From NCBI GenBank assembly GCA_944383325.1, contig CALWPC010000032.1, forward strand, positions 124,001 through 188,000: 64,000 nucleotides of DNA, in the 5' to 3' direction. The notes under the pieces are model-generated. The model had not been told where the DNA came from and did no database searches. It saw only the letters and a list, made by a program, of their open reading frames with translations. Of the stretch, positions 1 to 8,235 are shown piece by piece (the stretch's first letter is position 1; every line of letters begins with the position of its first letter). This stretch comes from an uncultured Lachnospiraceae bacterium. Its GTDB lineage: Bacteria; Bacillota; Clostridia; Lachnospirales; Lachnospiraceae. Position numbers and translations under genes: made by a program.

Positions 1-1868
1 TCTGCGGCAATAGTAATATCTGCCACTTCTCTCGCTAACTCTGCGCCGTCGCTGATGGCAATTCCCGCATCGGCCGCTGACAGAGCAGGGGAATCGTTGA
101 TACCGTCTCCTACCATCAGAACCTTGCGTCCGGCGGCTTTCTCCTGTTCGATAAAGGCCGCTTTTCCCTCTGGCAGCACCTCGGCATGATATTCATCCAC
201 GCCGATGCGCTTGGCAATAGACGCCGCTGTCCGCTCACTGTCGCCGGTCATCATCACAATCCGGGCGATTCCTTCCTTCCGAAGAAGGGAGATTACCTCC
301 GATGTCTCTTCCCGCAGAGGATCCTCAATACAGATCACTGCGGAGAGTTGGCCGTTGATCGCCAGATAGAGATGAGAATATTCCCCGGGCAGAAGAGAAA
401 ATTTCTCCTCCTCGCCTTCAGGCACCCGGCATTTCTCATCCTCAAACACGAAATGATAACTGCCGATGATGGCCTTCTTGCCCTCAATGGTGGAGGCGAT
501 GCCATGAGCTACAATATATTCCACCTTCGTGTGCATTTCCTGATGCTCCAGATTCCGCTCTCTGGCGGCGCGTACCACAGCCTTGGCCACAGAATGCGGA
601 AAATGCTCTTCCAGGCAGGCGGCAATCCGAAGCATTTCCGCTTCCTTCTCCTCTCCAAAAGGAATGACCTCTCTTACCACAGCCCTGGCTTTGGTAAGGG
701 TTCCCGTCTTGTCAAAAACGATGGTAGCCGCCTCTGCTACGGCCTCCATGTATTTTCCTCCCTTTACCGTAATCCGCCGCCGGCTAGCCTCCCTGATAGC
801 AGAGAGCACAGCGATAGGCATGGAAAGTTTCAGAGCGCAGGAGAAATCCACCATCAAAACAGAAAGTGCCTTGGTCACATTTCTCGTGAGCAACAGCGTC
901 AGCGCCGTGCCCGCCAATGTATAAGGTACCAACTGATCTGCCAGATGCTCTGCCCGGCTCTCTAAACCGGATTTGAGCTTCTCTGACTCTTCAATCATGG
1001 TAACAATCTTCTCGAATTTGGTCGATCCGGTGGCTTCCTTTACCAGGATCGCCAGTTCTCCTTCCTCTACTACGGTGCCCGCATAGACATAACCGTCCAC
1101 TGTTTTGTAAACCGGAGCCGATTCCCCTGTGAGAGACGCCTGATTTACCATAGCCTCTCCCTCTGTCACTTCGCCGTCAAAGGGAATTACGCTGCCCATG
1201 TGAACCACCACGGTGTCACCTTTCTGTATGCTTGCTGCGGGAACAAGGATTTCCTGGGAATTTCTGCGCAGCCACACACGATCCACCCGCAGAGACATGC
1301 TCCTGGCCAGATCTCCCACCGATTTCTTATGCGTCCACTCCTCCAGAATCTCTCCGATCCCCAGAAGAAACATCACAGAACCGGCCGTACTGAAATTCCT
1401 TCTGGCGACAGACACCCCGATGGCCGTAGCGTCCAACGCCGCCACTTCCAACTTGCCTCTGCGCAGACAGGAGAGCCCCTGGCGCAAATATTTCATAGAA
1501 CGGCAACAGACAAGACAATTCCTTACCAGTGGGGGAATGACTAATTTCTCCACCGCCCGAAACACCAATTTTCCTATCAATTTGTCTTTATATTGGGCAT
1601 TGAGAGCCCTGCCGGAATGTTCCAGGATGTCCTCCGGCACTGTAGTCATTTTCTGAGAGTAGGAAGAGAGCGCCTTCAGCAATTCCCTGCGCTCACCCGT
1701 ATAGCAAATACTGGCGTCATTAGTCCGCTCATAGACCTGAACTTTCGTCACACCGGGCAGCTGCTCCAGATAATACTGAAGAATGTCCGCATCCCGTATG
1801 GACATCCGCCGGCCGGGGGCATGGATGCGGATTCGTCCTCTGATTTCATGCTTGATTCTGAATTTCAC
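1..1868 (-). CDS. Heavy-metal translocating P-type ATPase (3' end beyond window)
   Basis: P1B-type metal-transporting ATPase of the cytoplasmic membrane. The reading frame is open from a GTG at 1868 to the window edge, so the C-terminus is missing. Reading N to C it shows a short basic domain (KFRIKHEIRGRIRIHAPGRR) without a CxxC metal motif, membrane segments, the actuator TGES, the membrane motif SCALKLS where classical family members have CPC/SPC, the phosphorylation motif DKTGTLT, HFPHSVAKA in place of the usual HP motif, and the hinge GDGINDSPAL. The GTG start lies 2 nt after the stop of the upstream small gene, so the two are probably translationally coupled. The cargo is not known; the SCA motif and metal-type operator upstream suggest Mn, Fe or Zn, but this is inference. 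Confidence 0.93.
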   Translation of the reverse strand, partial: MKFRIKHEIRGRIRIHAPGRRMSIRDADILQYYLEQLPGVTKVQVYERTNDASICYTGERRELLKALSSYSQKMTTVPEDILEHSGRALNAQYKDKLIGKLVFRAVEKLVIPPLVRNCLVCCRSMKYLRQGLSCLRRGKLEVAALDATAIGVSVARRNFSTAGSVMFLLGIGEILEEWTHKKSVGDLARSMSLRVDRVWLRRNSQEILVPAASIQKGDTVVVHMGSVIPFDGEVTEGEAMVNQASLTGESAPVYKTVDGYVYAGTVVEEGELAILVKEATGSTKFEKIVTMIEESEKLKSGLESRAEHLADQLVPYTLAGTALTLLLTRNVTKALSVLMVDFSCALKLSMPIAVLSAIREASRRRITVKGGKYMEAVAEAATIVFDKTGTLTKARAVVREVIPFGEEKEAEMLRIAACLEEHFPHSVAKAVVRAARERNLEHQEMHTKVEYIVAHGIASTIEGKKAIIGSYHFVFEDEKCRVPEGEEEKFSLLPGEYSHLYLAINGQLSAVICIEDPLREETSEVISLLRKEGIARIVMMTGDSERTAASIAKRIGVDEYHAEVLPEGKAAFIEQEKAAGRKVLMVGDGINDSPALSAADAGIAISDGAELAREVADITIAA

Positions 1869-1870
1869 TC

Positions 1871-2158
1871 TTATTCGCCCGCCTCTTCTGCAACAGCCTC
1901 GTCCTCAAATTCCAGGTCCGCTTCCTTTGCCTCTCTTTCCTCGTTGAGCTGCTTCGCCTCAGCCAGAATGTCCTCTGCATTTTCCTGTACGTTGGTCACC
2001 GTATCCATCACGCACTCTTTTGCCCGAAGCACAGACGCCGTGCAATGTGTATAAACTTTCTTCGCATCCTTACTTGAGAGCAGCTTCACTCCCGCCGTTC
2101 CAAATAACACACCGCCTGCAAAAATCCCAAGATTCTTCATTTTAAAAATATCCAACAT
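1871..2158 (-). CDS. Small acidic membrane-associated protein (DUF6110-like) paired with the P-type ATPase
   Basis: A 95-residue protein with an N-terminal hydrophobic glycine-rich segment (GIFAGGVLFGTAGVKLL, about residues 10-27), a short basic stretch, and a highly acidic C-terminus (EEREAKEADLEFEDEAVAEE). It contains two cysteines (THCTAS, AKECV). I believe it belongs to DUF6110, from memory of such proteins next to P-type ATPases; this was not checked. It sits directly upstream of and nearly overlaps the ATPase gene, so it may act as a metal chaperone, buffer or pump subunit. Its biochemical function is unknown. Confidence 0.75.
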   Translation of the reverse strand: MLDIFKMKNLGIFAGGVLFGTAGVKLLSSKDAKKVYTHCTASVLRAKECVMDTVTNVQENAEDILAEAKQLNEEREAKEADLEFEDEAVAEEAGE

Positions 2159-2259
2159 ATGTATTTCCTCCTATTTGTAAAATTTTTATAGAAACGTAAT
2201 CCCCCTGCTGTACAGACTCACCGGCATCAAAAACCGCTCCCTTTCCTGGTCTGTTTTAA

Positions 2260-2340
2260 CTACTTGTGTTTATAGCCTGTATAAAATACCATAAAAAAAC
2301 ACACCAACGCTGCCCAGGCCCAGAATCTGTGCTGTTTCAT
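2260..2340 (-). CDS. 26-residue membrane microprotein of the P-type ATPase operon
   Basis: The short frame encodes MKQHRFWAWAALVCFFMVFY followed by TGYKHK and a TAG stop. It has a basic N-terminus, one hydrophobic segment rich in Trp and Phe, and a basic C-terminal tail, as expected for a single-span membrane peptide. A purine-rich ribosome site (GGGGGA) lies 7 nt before the ATG. It is the first gene after a consensus sigma-A promoter at 2459-2487 and precedes the acidic helper and the ATPase. It resembles short conserved peptides I recall beside such ATPases in Lachnospiraceae (memory only). A role as a small regulatory subunit of the pump is inference. Confidence 0.7.
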   Translation of the reverse strand: MKQHRFWAWAALVCFFMVFYTGYKHK

Positions 2341-2374
2341 TTCGATTGTCCCCCTTCCCCACAATATTTTTAGG

Positions 2375-2390
2375 ATTAGTTTTATCTAAC
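2375..2390. promoter_or_regulatory. TTAG/CTAA dyad, likely operator of the ATPase operon
   Basis: Imperfect inverted repeat ATTAGTTTTATCTAAC in the leader of the minus-strand ATPase operon, between its promoter and the microprotein gene. It matches the palindrome at 3316-3331 at 12 of 16 positions, including both TTAG and CTAAC arms. The arms resemble DtxR/IdeR-type metal-regulator boxes, but the regulator is not identified. Confidence 0.5.
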
Positions 2391-2458
2391 TCATGCTGTA
2401 AATTAAAATGAAAAATTCCTCTTGGAACCTTTCATTTTACGTACTTTTTGACTTTTCT

Positions 2459-2487
2459 ATCATAGCATTCCTTCCACAAATTGTCAA
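2459..2487 (-). promoter_or_regulatory. Sigma-A promoter of the P-type ATPase operon
   Basis: On the minus strand, TTGACA (2487-2482) and TATGAT (2464-2459) are separated by exactly 17 bp. It drives the 26-residue gene, the acidic helper gene and the ATPase. Confidence 0.75.
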
Positions 2488-2587
2488 TGTCAGCTTCTTC
2501 ATCGTGTGTTATTACTTGTGATCATAACTATGAAAGAAGGGAACATCACCTTGTCACAGGCACGCCTCAAAATCGTCAGGGAACCTA

Positions 2588-2616
2588 TTGACAGGATGAT
2601 CCGAAAGGTGTATGAT
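2588..2616 (+). promoter_or_regulatory. Promoter of the TetR gene with adjacent TAACAC/GTGTTA dyad
   Basis: TTGACA (2588-2593), a 17-bp spacer and TATGAT (2611-2616). Immediately downstream, TAACAC (2616-2621) and GTGTTA (2634-2639) form an inverted repeat spaced by 12 bp across the transcription start region. This is a good position for autorepression by the TetR protein. Confidence 0.7.
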
Positions 2617-2652
2617 AACACCGTCATATAGCAGTGTTACATGGAGACGATT

Positions 2653-3270
2653 ATGCAGGAATATATCCCGGACACATTAGAAAAAATTCAGGAAGCGGCT
2701 CTCAATGAATTTTCCAAAAAAGGATTCCGCGGGGCATCTCTCCGGCAGATTGTGAAGCAGGCCGGCGTGACCACCGGAGCCTTTTACGGCTATTTTCCCA
2801 GTAAGGAAGCGCTGTTTGCCTCAATCGTAGAGCCCCACGCCTCCGCTTTGATGGGTCGGTTTATGAAAGCCCAGATTTCTTTTGCCGAGTTGCCGGAATC
2901 GGAACAGCCGGCACATATGGGGCAAGATTCCGGGGCTTATCTGCGTTGGATGGTGGACTATATCTGTCAGCATCGGGAGCCTGTCAAGTTGCTGCTTTGC
3001 TGTGCCGAGGGCACCGACTATGAACAGTTTGTTCATCGCATGGTGGAGGTCGAAGTAGAATCCACGCTGCAGTATATCCGGGTGCTGCGCCGCCTGGGGC
3101 AGGATGTCCCGGAAGTAGACCGGCAGTTATGTCATATTATTGCGAGCGGCATGTTCAGCGGCATCTTTGAAGTGGTAATTCACGATATGCCCTATGATCA
3201 GGCTCTGCGTTATGTGAATCAGCTGCGGGATTTTTATACTGCCGGTTGGTTAAAACTGATGACACCATGA
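2653..3270 (+). CDS. TetR/AcrR family transcriptional regulator
   Basis: About 205 residues. The N-terminal TetR helix-turn-helix is clear (ASLRQIVKQAGVTTGAFYGY, then FPSKEALF, roughly residues 24-50); the rest is the helical ligand and dimerisation domain. An in-frame ATG at 2641 exists, but GGAG at 2643-2646 is placed correctly for the ATG at 2653, so the shorter form is preferred. The gene has its own promoter, ends in a strong terminator and precedes a two-gene ABC exporter-fold operon, which it probably controls along with itself. The ligand is unknown. Confidence 0.9.
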   Translation: MQEYIPDTLEKIQEAALNEFSKKGFRGASLRQIVKQAGVTTGAFYGYFPSKEALFASIVEPHASALMGRFMKAQISFAELPESEQPAHMGQDSGAYLRWMVDYICQHREPVKLLLCCAEGTDYEQFVHRMVEVEVESTLQYIRVLRRLGQDVPEVDRQLCHIIASGMFSGIFEVVIHDMPYDQALRYVNQLRDFYTAGWLKLMTP

Positions 3271-3284
3271 GCACATGAAATGAA

Positions 3285-3307
3285 AGGGGGATTGCCCCCT
3301 GTTTTTT
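3285..3307 (+). terminator. Intrinsic terminator of the TetR gene
   Basis: GGGGG-ATTG-CCCCC hairpin followed by TGTTTTTT, 15 nt after the TetR stop codon. Confidence 0.85.
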
Positions 3308-3315
3308 ACCCATAA

Positions 3316-3331
3316 GTTAGTTATTACTAAC
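3316..3331. promoter_or_regulatory. Perfect palindrome GTTAGT-N4-ACTAAC, operator of the ABC transporter operon
   Basis: GTTAGTTATTACTAAC has perfect 6-bp arms and lies between the TetR terminator and the ribosome site of the first ABC gene. A related dyad sits in the leader of the divergent P-type ATPase operon (2375-2390), which suggests a common regulator. Its form is close to iron-regulator boxes; it could also be bound by the local TetR protein. Confidence 0.6.
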
Positions 3332-3357
3332 CAATACATATATAAGGAGGTTCTTTC

Positions 3358-5184
3358 ATGAAACAACAAAAAAAGAGTGACCTTGCGACTCTGCTCGGCT
3401 ATGCAGGGAGCCACAAAGGACTGACCTTCCTGGGGTTGGCCTTGTCGGCCGTGTCCATGCTGTTAAGCATGGCTCCCTACATCTGCATCTGGTTGGCGGC
3501 CAGAGATCTCATCGCCGTGGCGCCTAACTGGACACAAGCACAAAATGTGACCCGCTACGGTTGGCTGGCTTTCGCCTTTGCGGTGTGCGGCATTGTGATT
3601 TACTTTGCCGGTCTCATGTGTACCCATCTGGCTGCCTTCCGCACAGCATCCAATATCCGCAAACAGGGTGTTGCCCATGTGATGAAAGCCCCTCTGGGTT
3701 TTTTTGATTCCAACGCTTCAGGACTGATCCGCGGCCGACTAGATGCAGCGGCCGCCGATACCGAAACACTTCTCGCCCATAACCTGGCGGATATTGTCGG
3801 CACTGTCGTCCTGTTTCTGTCCATGTTGGCGCTGATGTTTGTCTTTGACTGGCGAATGGGCGCCGCCTGCCTGTTAGCCGCAGTCATCTCGGTCATCGCC
3901 ATGTTCTCCATGATGGGCGGCAAAAACGCCGAGCTGATGGCGGAATACCAGGCGGCCCAGGATCGTATGACAAAAGCGGGCACTGAATATGTCCGGGGAA
4001 TTCCCGTAGTCAAGATCTTTCAACAAACCGTCTATTCTTTCAGGGCTTTTCAAGAGGCCATCGAGGAATACAGCAGCAAGGCCGAGCATTATCAGGCAGA
4101 TGTTTGCAAGGTGCCTCAGTCTGTCAATCTGACTTTCACGGAAGGCGCTTTTGTGTTTCTGGTTCCGGTGGCGCTGTTTTTGGCGCCCAGCGCCCTGGCA
4201 GACGGCAGCTTTGCCGGCTTTATCACGAACTTTGCCTTTTACGCAGTATTTTCAGCCATCATCTCCACCGCGCTGGCCAAAATTATGTTTGCCGCCTCCG
4301 GTATGATGTTGGCAGGCACTGCCTTAGGCCGCATCAGCCAGGTGATGGATGCTCCCACCCTTCAGGCGCCTGTACATCCGAAAACACCTCACGGCAACAA
4401 AGTGGAATTTAAGAATGTAAGCTTTACCTACGATGGCGCGCATACTCCCGCCCTTTCCGATGTCTCTTTCACGGCAGAGCCGGGGCAAACCGTAGCGCTA
4501 GTAGGCCCTTCCGGAGGCGGCAAGACCACAGCCGCTAGCCTAATTCCAAGATTTTGGGACGTAGCTTCCGGTACCGTAGAAGTCGGCGGAGTAGATGTGA
4601 CCCAGATTGATCCTCATGTGCTCATGGATCAGGTGGCTTTTGTGTTCCAGAATAACCGCCTGTTCAAAGCCTCGATTCTGGAAAACGTGCGGGCCGCCCG
4701 GCCAAAAGCCACACGAGAGCAAGTTCTTGCAGCACTCTTTGCCGCCCAATGCCAGGATATTATCGATAAACTGCCAGACGGAATTGACACTCAGATTGGT
4801 TCCGAAGGAACCTACCTTTCGGGAGGCGAACAGCAGCGCATTGCCCTGGCCCGCGCCATTTTAAAAGACGCTCCCATTGTCGTGCTGGATGAAGCAACAG
4901 CCTTTGCTGATCCGGAAAATGAAGCGCTGATCCAAAAGGCCTTTTCCACACTGACGAAAGGACGCACTGTTATCATGATTGCCCACCGCCTGTCCACCGT
5001 AGTAAGGGCGGATAAGATCATCGTCCTGGAGGAAGGACACATTGCCGAACAGGGCAGCCATGCCGAACTCACCGCCGCAGGTGGTCTGTATGCCCGGATG
5101 TGGGCGGATTATAACCAGGCAGTTGAGTGGAAAATCACAGGTAGCTTCACCGGAAAAACCGCTTATAAAAAGGAGGCAGAGTAA
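3358..5184 (+). CDS. ABC transporter, fused permease/ATPase (IrtA/YbtP-like half-transporter)
   Basis: 608 residues: six membrane segments in about the first 320, then a nucleotide-binding domain with Walker A GPSGGGKTT, signature LSGGEQQRI, Walker B IVVLDEATAF and H-loop AHRLS. The sequence DEATAFADPENE after Walker B is typical of the IrtAB/YbtPQ subgroup, exporter-fold proteins that import iron-siderophores; that assignment is from family knowledge. AGGAGG is placed 7 nt before the ATG. The next ABC gene starts immediately after this stop codon, so the two proteins probably form a heterodimer. The substrate is not shown by the sequence; iron-siderophore is favoured because of the operator, multidrug efflux is the alternative. 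Confidence 0.9.
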   Translation: MKQQKKSDLATLLGYAGSHKGLTFLGLALSAVSMLLSMAPYICIWLAARDLIAVAPNWTQAQNVTRYGWLAFAFAVCGIVIYFAGLMCTHLAAFRTASNIRKQGVAHVMKAPLGFFDSNASGLIRGRLDAAAADTETLLAHNLADIVGTVVLFLSMLALMFVFDWRMGAACLLAAVISVIAMFSMMGGKNAELMAEYQAAQDRMTKAGTEYVRGIPVVKIFQQTVYSFRAFQEAIEEYSSKAEHYQADVCKVPQSVNLTFTEGAFVFLVPVALFLAPSALADGSFAGFITNFAFYAVFSAIISTALAKIMFAASGMMLAGTALGRISQVMDAPTLQAPVHPKTPHGNKVEFKNVSFTYDGAHTPALSDVSFTAEPGQTVALVGPSGGGKTTAASLIPRFWDVASGTVEVGGVDVTQIDPHVLMDQVAFVFQNNRLFKASILENVRAARPKATREQVLAALFAAQCQDIIDKLPDGIDTQIGSEGTYLSGGEQQRIALARAILKDAPIVVLDEATAFADPENEALIQKAFSTLTKGRTVIMIAHRLSTVVRADKIIVLEEGHIAEQGSHAELTAAGGLYARMWADYNQAVEWKITGSFTGKTAYKKEAE

Positions 5185-6927
5185 ATGTTCAGTAAAAAGT
5201 TTCAGCGCAAATACGCACTGACCGACCAGGGTGTCCGAAATACTAAAAAAGGCGCTTTCTGGACGGTCATCGTCAATCTGGTGGTCATGGGCGGTATCAG
5301 CGTCCTGTACTTGATGATGTCTGGCTTTATGGGAACCCTCACAAAGGGCGAACCGCTGCCCGGCGCAGCGCTTCCGATCAGCCTGGTACTTCTGTTTGTC
5401 ATCCTGTCCTTCGTGACTCATTTACAGCAATACAGGGCCACCTACGGACTGGTATATAATGAAGTCAAAGCCACACGCCTCAGCCTGGCGGAACGGCTGC
5501 GCAAGCTGCCTCTGGGATACTTTGGAAAACGGGATTTAGCCGATTTAACCGAAACTATCATGGGAGACGTCAACCGCATGGAGCATGTCTGGTCCCATGT
5601 TCTTGGCTATCTGTATGGTTCCTATATTTCGACAGCTGTCATTGCCGTCTGCCTGCTTAGCTACGACTGGCGGTTGGCCATTGCCTGCCTGTGGGGCGTA
5701 CCGGCGGCCTTCGGACTGTTGTTCGGCAGCCGCAAAATCACTAGCCGCAGCGCCGAGCGAACGAAAAAAGCGGCTGTCGTTGTATCGGACGGAATTCAGG
5801 AAGCCCTGGAAAATGTGCGGGAAATCCGCGCCACCAATCAGGAGGAGCGTTATCTAAACGGCCTGAATCGTAAAATTGACGAGCATGAACGGATCATGAT
5901 CCGGGGTGAACTGGGCACCGGCCTTTTCGTCAACGCCGCTAGCGTGATTATGCGGCTAGGCGTAGCCACCACCATCCTTGTGGGCGCAAATTTAATTCTC
6001 TCCGGCCACATTGACTTTATGCTGCTGTTTCTGTTCCTGTTAGTAATTACCCGGGTCTACGCTCCCTTTGACCAGAGTCTTGCTCTCATTGCCGAGATGT
6101 TTGTCTCCCAGGTGTCCGCGGACCGCATGATGGAAATTTACGAGAGCCCCATCGCAGAGGGGACGGAAACATTTAGCCCCCGCGGACACGATATTGTCTT
6201 TAACCATGTGGGCTTCGCCTACGACGAAAAAGACGTCCTGCATGATGTAAGCTTTACTGCCAAAGAAGGGGAAATTACAGCGTTAGTAGGCCCCTCCGGC
6301 TCCGGCAAAAGCACTTGCGCCCGCCTGGCCGCCAGACTGTGGGACGTCACCAGAGGTTCCATCAGGGTAGGAGGCGTGGATATTTCAACTATAGACCCTG
6401 AGGTATTACTTACCGATTACTCCATGGTTTTTCAGGACGTCGTGCTCTTTGACGATACGGTAATGGAAAATATCCGTCTTGGCAAGCGCGGTGCCACAGA
6501 CGAGGAGGTGTTGGCCGCAGCCAAAGCAGCCAACTGTGATGAATTTGTCCGCAAGCTTCCCAAAGGCTACAATACCTCGATTGGCGAAAACGGCACCAAG
6601 CTTTCCGGCGGGGAACGGCAGCGGATCTCCATTGCCAGGGCTCTTTTAAAAGACGCCCCGATTGTGCTGCTAGATGAGGCGACCGCAAGTCTGGATGTGG
6701 AAAACGAAACCAAGGTGCAGGGAGCGCTCTCCCGACTTCTGGCAGGCAAGACCGTACTGGTTATTGCTCACCGGATGCGCACTGTGGAAGCTGCCGATAA
6801 GATTGTCGTTCTGGCAGACGGACAGGTGACGGAAGAAGGAACTCCTGACGAACTGATGGCCAGAGACGGGCTCTACCGCCGCATGGTTGAGCTGCAGCAG
6901 CAAAGCTCACAGTGGCATATCCAATAA
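5185..6927 (+). CDS. ABC transporter, fused permease/ATPase (IrtB/YbtQ-like partner)
   Basis: 580 residues with six N-terminal membrane segments and a C-terminal nucleotide-binding domain: Walker A GPSGSGKST, signature LSGGERQRI, Walker B IVLLDEATAS and H-loop AHRM. The ATG abuts the TAA of the preceding ABC gene and the Shine-Dalgarno sequence (AGGAGG) lies inside the 3' end of that gene, so translation is coupled. It is the second half of the heterodimeric transporter. There is no strong U-tract terminator directly after it; the hairpin at 7025-7050 serves prfB on the other strand and may act in both directions. Confidence 0.9.
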   Translation: MFSKKFQRKYALTDQGVRNTKKGAFWTVIVNLVVMGGISVLYLMMSGFMGTLTKGEPLPGAALPISLVLLFVILSFVTHLQQYRATYGLVYNEVKATRLSLAERLRKLPLGYFGKRDLADLTETIMGDVNRMEHVWSHVLGYLYGSYISTAVIAVCLLSYDWRLAIACLWGVPAAFGLLFGSRKITSRSAERTKKAAVVVSDGIQEALENVREIRATNQEERYLNGLNRKIDEHERIMIRGELGTGLFVNAASVIMRLGVATTILVGANLILSGHIDFMLLFLFLLVITRVYAPFDQSLALIAEMFVSQVSADRMMEIYESPIAEGTETFSPRGHDIVFNHVGFAYDEKDVLHDVSFTAKEGEITALVGPSGSGKSTCARLAARLWDVTRGSIRVGGVDISTIDPEVLLTDYSMVFQDVVLFDDTVMENIRLGKRGATDEEVLAAAKAANCDEFVRKLPKGYNTSIGENGTKLSGGERQRISIARALLKDAPIVLLDEATASLDVENETKVQGALSRLLAGKTVLVIAHRMRTVEAADKIVVLADGQVTEEGTPDELMARDGLYRRMVELQQQSSQWHIQ

Positions 6928-7020
6928 AGAATTTCCGCAAAAAACAGGAACAGTTGGAGAATTCAGGGCTCCTGACAGGTATCTCCAAATATGAGACAAC
7001 ATGAGAGCAATAGGAAACCC

Positions 7021-7050
7021 AAAAGGCGGATGCGATTTTTCGCATCCGCC
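7021..7050 (-). terminator. Terminator of prfB, between converging genes
   Basis: GGCGGATGCGA and TCGCATCCGCC form a perfect 11-bp stem with a TTTT loop. On the minus strand it is followed by TTTT, 17 nt after the prfB stop. Confidence 0.85.
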
Positions 7051-7067
7051 TAACTTCCAACAGACGA

Positions 7068-8193
7068 TCACTGCTCTGTCTGCGCGCCCTGCTTGCTGTT
7101 CCACTTCAGATATTCGTTGATAAACAAATCCAACTCTCCGTCCAACACTGCGGTCACATTGCCGCTCTCCGCATTGGTTCTGTGATCCTTCACCATCGTA
7201 TAAGGCTGCATCACATACGAGCGAATCTGATTGCCCCATCCGATCTCTTTCACCTCACCGCGAATATCGGACAACTTCTCCGCATTGGCCTCCTGCTTCA
7301 GCAAATACAGCTTGGCTCTGAGCATCTGCATAGCCTTGTCCTTATTGCTGTGCTGTGAGCGTTCATTCTGACACTGAACAACAGTTCCGGTCGGAATATG
7401 CGTAATCCGAATCGCGGAGGACGTCTTATTAATATGCTGTCCGCCCGCGCCGCTGCTTCGGTAAGTGTCAATCCGCAGATCATCAGGGTTAATGTCCACA
7501 TCGACATCTTCCTCAATCTCCGGCATGACGTCCAGAGAAACAAACGACGTCTGCCGCTTTCCCTGTGCGTTAAACGGCGAAATTCGGACAAGACGGTGAA
7601 CGCCTTTTTCCGCTTTCAGATAGCCATAGGCATTCTCCCCGTTCACCTGAAAGGTGACCGATTTAATGCCGGCCTCCTCGCCGTCAAGATAATCCAATAC
7701 CTCAACGTCATAACCTTTGCGCTCGGCCCATCTCGTATACATCCGGTAAAGCATTCCGGCCCAGTCGCACGACTCTGTTCCTCCCGCGCCTGCATTTAAC
7801 TTTAAAATGGCATTATTGCGGTCGTACTCTCCGGACAGCAATGTCTTCACACGAATATTATCAAACGTCTGGACAAATTCATCAAACGTCTCCTGAATTT
7901 CCGGCAACAGCTCCGGGTCGTTTTCCTCATAGCCCATTTCAATGAGCGTCTGCATATCCTCATAACCGGAAACCAACTGCTCATATGCCGCTTTATCATC
8001 TTTCAGGCTTTTTAACGTCCTCATCGACTCCTGGGCCGCCTCCGCGTCATTCCAGTAGTCGGGAGCCTCCATCTCACGTTCTAACTCTTCAATCCTGCGC
8101 TCTTTGTTCGCGAGGTCAAAGTGAATCCCTTACTTCCTTAAGTGGCGTCTCATACGCAAGAAGCGCAGACTTTAACTGATCAAGCTCAACCAC
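7068..8193 (-). CDS. prfB: Peptide chain release factor 2, with programmed +1 frameshift
   Basis: RF2 recognises UGA/UAA stop codons in the ribosome. The gene starts at GTG 8193 after a GAGGTGA ribosome site; 25 codons on, the frame reads CTT TGA C (TGA at 8118-8116), the conserved RF2 autoregulatory frameshift site, preceded by an internal purine-rich AAGGGA. Skipping the T at 8118 enters the main frame and gives about 374 residues. The main frame carries the GGQ peptidyl-hydrolysis motif (SSGAGGQHINKTSSA) and the SPF-type anticodon tripeptide (RISPFNAQGKRQTSF). It lies 42 bp after secA and is probably co-transcribed with hpf and secA. Confidence 0.96.
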
Positions 8194-8235
8194 CGTAATC
8201 ACCTCATTCTTTTTTATTTTTCCGCAGCCGGCCAG

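Noticed and set aside
186-1656. Several plus-strand open frames (186-965, 583-924, 1200-1656)
   Set aside because: Antisense to the P-type ATPase, whose motifs are continuous across the whole stretch.
8100-8125. Apparent frameshift mutation in prfB
   Set aside because: The stop lies exactly at the conserved CTTTGAC programmed frameshift site, so it is regulation and not a pseudogene.
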